Below are positions 22,228 through 23,493 of a stretch of DNA of 23,493 nt, piece by piece. A model generated the notes under the pieces. It saw only the letters and a program-made list of their open reading frames with translations, did no database searches and had not been told where the DNA came from. Position 1 is the stretch's first letter. Every line of letters begins with the position of its first letter. The position numbers and the translations under genes were made by a program. This DNA comes from Saccoglossus kowalevskii (lineage: Eukaryota > Hemichordata > Enteropneusta > Harrimaniidae): assembly GCF_000003605.2 (NCBI RefSeq), contig NW_003129684.1, forward strand, positions 1 to 23,493, in the 5' to 3' direction.

Positions 22228-23227
22228 ATTCAATGAGTGTTGTCTAAACATGTGTTGGCTATGATCTTGTCAGGTGTAATCTATGAGTGTTGTCTGAACA
22301 TGTGCTGGCTATGATCTTGTCAGGTGTGTTCAATGAGTGTTGTCTAAACATGTGTTGGCTATGATCTTGTCAGGTGTAATCTATGAGCGCTGTCTGAACA
22401 TGTGTTGGCTATGATCTTGTCAGGTGTAATCTATGAGTGTTGTGTGAACATGTGTTGGCTATGATCTTGTCAGGTGTAATTTATAAGTGTTGTCTGAACA
22501 TGTGTTGGCTGTGATCTTGTCAGGTGTAATCTATAAGTGTTGTCTGAACATGTGTTGGCTATGATCTTGTCAGGTGTAATTTATAAGTGTTGTCTGAACA
22601 TGTGTTGGCTGTGATCTTGTCAGGTGTAATCTATAAGTGTTGTCTGAACATGTGTTGGCTATGATCTTGTCAGGTGTAATCTATGAGTGCTGTCTGAACA
22701 TGTGTTGGCTATGATCTTGTCAGGTGTATTCTATGAGTGCTGTCTGAACATGTGTTGGCTATGATCTTGTCAGGTGTAATCTATGAGTGCTGTCTGAACA
22801 TGTGCTGGCTATGATCTTGTCAGGTGTAATCTATGAGTGCTGTCTGAACATGTGTTGGCTATGATCTTGTCAGGTGTATTCTATGAGTGCTGTCTGAACA
22901 TGTGTTGGCTATGATCTTGTCAGGTGCAATCTATGAGTGCTGTCTGAACATGTGCTGGCTATGATTTTGTCAGGTGTAATCTATGAGTGCTGTCTGAACA
23001 TGTGCTGGCTATGATCTTGTCAGGTGTAATCTATGAGTGCTGTCTGAACATGTGTTGGCTATGATCTTGTCAGGTGTAATCTATGAGTGTTGTCTGAACA
23101 TGTGTTGGCTATGATCTTGTCAGGTGTAATCTATGAGTGCTGTCTGAACATGTACTGGCTATGATCTTGTCAGGTGTAATCTATGAGTGCTGTCTGAACA
23201 TGTGCTGGCTATGATCTTGTCAGGTGT
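22228..23227 (+). repeat. 1000-bp (20-unit) higher-order repeat, right copy
   Basis: Four marker units (ATTCAATGAG at 22228, T13/C28 unit, GTTCAATGAG at 22328, AGCGCT at 22386-22391) lead into the TGTGTGAAC unit (22428). Two AATTTATAAG/AATCTATAAG pairs and eleven AATCTATGAG or ATTCTATGAG units follow. The next period starts at 23228, exactly 1000 bp later, and 22209-22493 equals 23209-23493 to the window end. Most of the block also matches 1889-2580 near the other end of the array. Confidence 0.9.
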
Positions 23228-23493
23228 ATTCAATGAGTGTTGTCTAAACATGTGTTGGCTATGATCTTGTCAGGTGTAATCTATGAGTGTTGTCTGAACA
23301 TGTGCTGGCTATGATCTTGTCAGGTGTGTTCAATGAGTGTTGTCTAAACATGTGTTGGCTATGATCTTGTCAGGTGTAATCTATGAGCGCTGTCTGAACA
23401 TGTGTTGGCTATGATCTTGTCAGGTGTAATCTATGAGTGTTGTGTGAACATGTGTTGGCTATGATCTTGTCAGGTGTAATTTATAAGTGTTGT
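23228..23493 (+). repeat. Start of a further 1-kb higher-order repeat, cut by the window edge
   Basis: The first 266 bp repeat 22228-22493 without a difference that I can see: ATTCAATGAG, T13/C28, GTTCAATGAG (23328), AGCGCT (23386-23391), TGTGTGAAC (23428), then an AATTTATAAG unit cut by the edge. The array therefore continues, and at this point the 1-kb block is itself in tandem. Confidence 0.9.

Larger units (their letters stand above)
395..23493 (+). repeat. Giant 50-bp tandem satellite/minisatellite array, about 462 copies, continuing past the window
   Basis: The period is exactly 50 bp for nearly the whole length. Tracking the phase gives only about twenty small indels with a net change of -3 bp over 23.1 kb, hence about 462 units. 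Reference unit: 3581-3630. Key words in order are AATCTATGAG (unit 1-10), TGTCTGAACATGTGTTGG (14-31), CTATGATC (32-39) and TGTCAGGTGT (41-50). Composition per unit is A10 T19 C7 G14. Ten TpG, two CpA and no CpG occur per unit. Stops (TAA at 50-2, TGA at 7-9, 18-20 and 35-37; TAG and TGA also on the reverse strand) with a period not divisible by 3 close all six frames, so the array is non-coding. Common polymorphisms: 2 A/T, 4 C/T, 8 G/A, 13 C/T, 28 T/C, 34 A/G, 36 G/A/T. No spacers separate the units, which excludes a CRISPR. The function is unknown. True copy number may differ from the assembly. Confidence 0.98.

Noticed and set aside
395-23493. CRISPR-like array because of hundreds of direct repeats
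   Set aside because: The repeats abut with no unique spacers between them, the whole 50-bp period is conserved, and no cas gene is present. This is satellite DNA.
395-23493. Gene for a repetitive protein
   Set aside because: Stops fall in the unit on both strands, and the 50-bp period moves the frame by 2 each unit, so every frame meets a stop within 150 bp. The few indels do not create open stretches.
395-23493. p53 or steroid-receptor response elements in TGAACATGTGTT
   Set aside because: GAACATGTGT fits the p53 half-site RRRCWWGYYY at 9 of 10 positions, but half-sites are 50 bp apart, too far for a full site. The GAACA/TGTT dyad has a 2-bp spacer, not the 3 bp that steroid receptors need.
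395-23493. Centromeric satellite
   Set aside because: Higher-order structure is compatible with a centromere, but arrays like this also occur at subtelomeres and interstitial loci. Nothing in the window shows location, so I do not assign it.
395-23493. Telomeric repeat or G-quadruplex array
   Set aside because: There is no short G-run repeat. The unit has no GGG, and isolated GGGG occurs only in the CAGGGGT variant and one noisy unit.
1-23493. tRNA, rRNA or other structured RNA gene
   Set aside because: I saw no cloverleaf boxes, rRNA-like segments or extended stems. The unit's best inverted repeat is only four base pairs (AACA/TGTT).

Overview
This window contains no gene that I can support. 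It is almost entirely one giant tandem repeat: a 50-bp unit repeated about 462 times from position 395 to the right edge at 23493, where the array is still running. A satellite or minisatellite of this size, with diverged copies at its edge, layered higher-order repeats and no open reading frame, points to a eukaryotic nuclear genome. The array could be subtelomeric, pericentromeric or interstitial heterochromatin. Nothing in the window identifies the species or the chromosomal location.

Layout. Positions 1-104 are AT-rich, non-repetitive flank. Positions 105-281 hold a degenerate tandem repeat with a 26-bp period. Positions 282-394 hold two strongly diverged, longer (56-57 bp) relatives of the main unit. 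Position 395 onward is the homogeneous 50-bp array. I number the unit from the A that follows GGTGT; copy 3581-3630 is a good reference. The unit is 38% T, 28% G, 20% A and 14% C on the given strand, has no CpG, and has stop codons in every frame on both strands. Because 50 is not a multiple of 3, no long ORF can cross it.

The array is not a uniform run. About 15 unit positions are polymorphic (2, 4, 5, 6, 8, 11, 13, 17, 19, 28, 34, 36, 37, 39, 48), and the variants are linked into unit subtypes. The subtypes recur in fixed order, forming higher-order repeats: a 20-unit, 1000-bp block (1581-2580, 22228-23227, and a rearranged copy from 20129), a 7-unit, 350-bp cassette (3781, 6531, 17328, 21878 and shortened copies), and several 450-900 bp segments that recur at about 99-100% identity up to 20.6 kb apart. 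This is the record of repeated unequal exchange or conversion over the whole array.

A few islands (about 7630-7800, 10627-10777, 12597-12645, 15720-15930, 21514-21720) break the pattern with clustered indels or substitutions. They are either real old or diverged copies or low-quality consensus in a region that is hard to assemble. The most interesting biology is (a) the left edge, which seems to preserve the origin of the satellite as a dimer of a ~26-bp ancestor, and (b) the multi-level higher-order structure. I found no evidence for a gene system, CRISPR array, mobile element or RNA gene.
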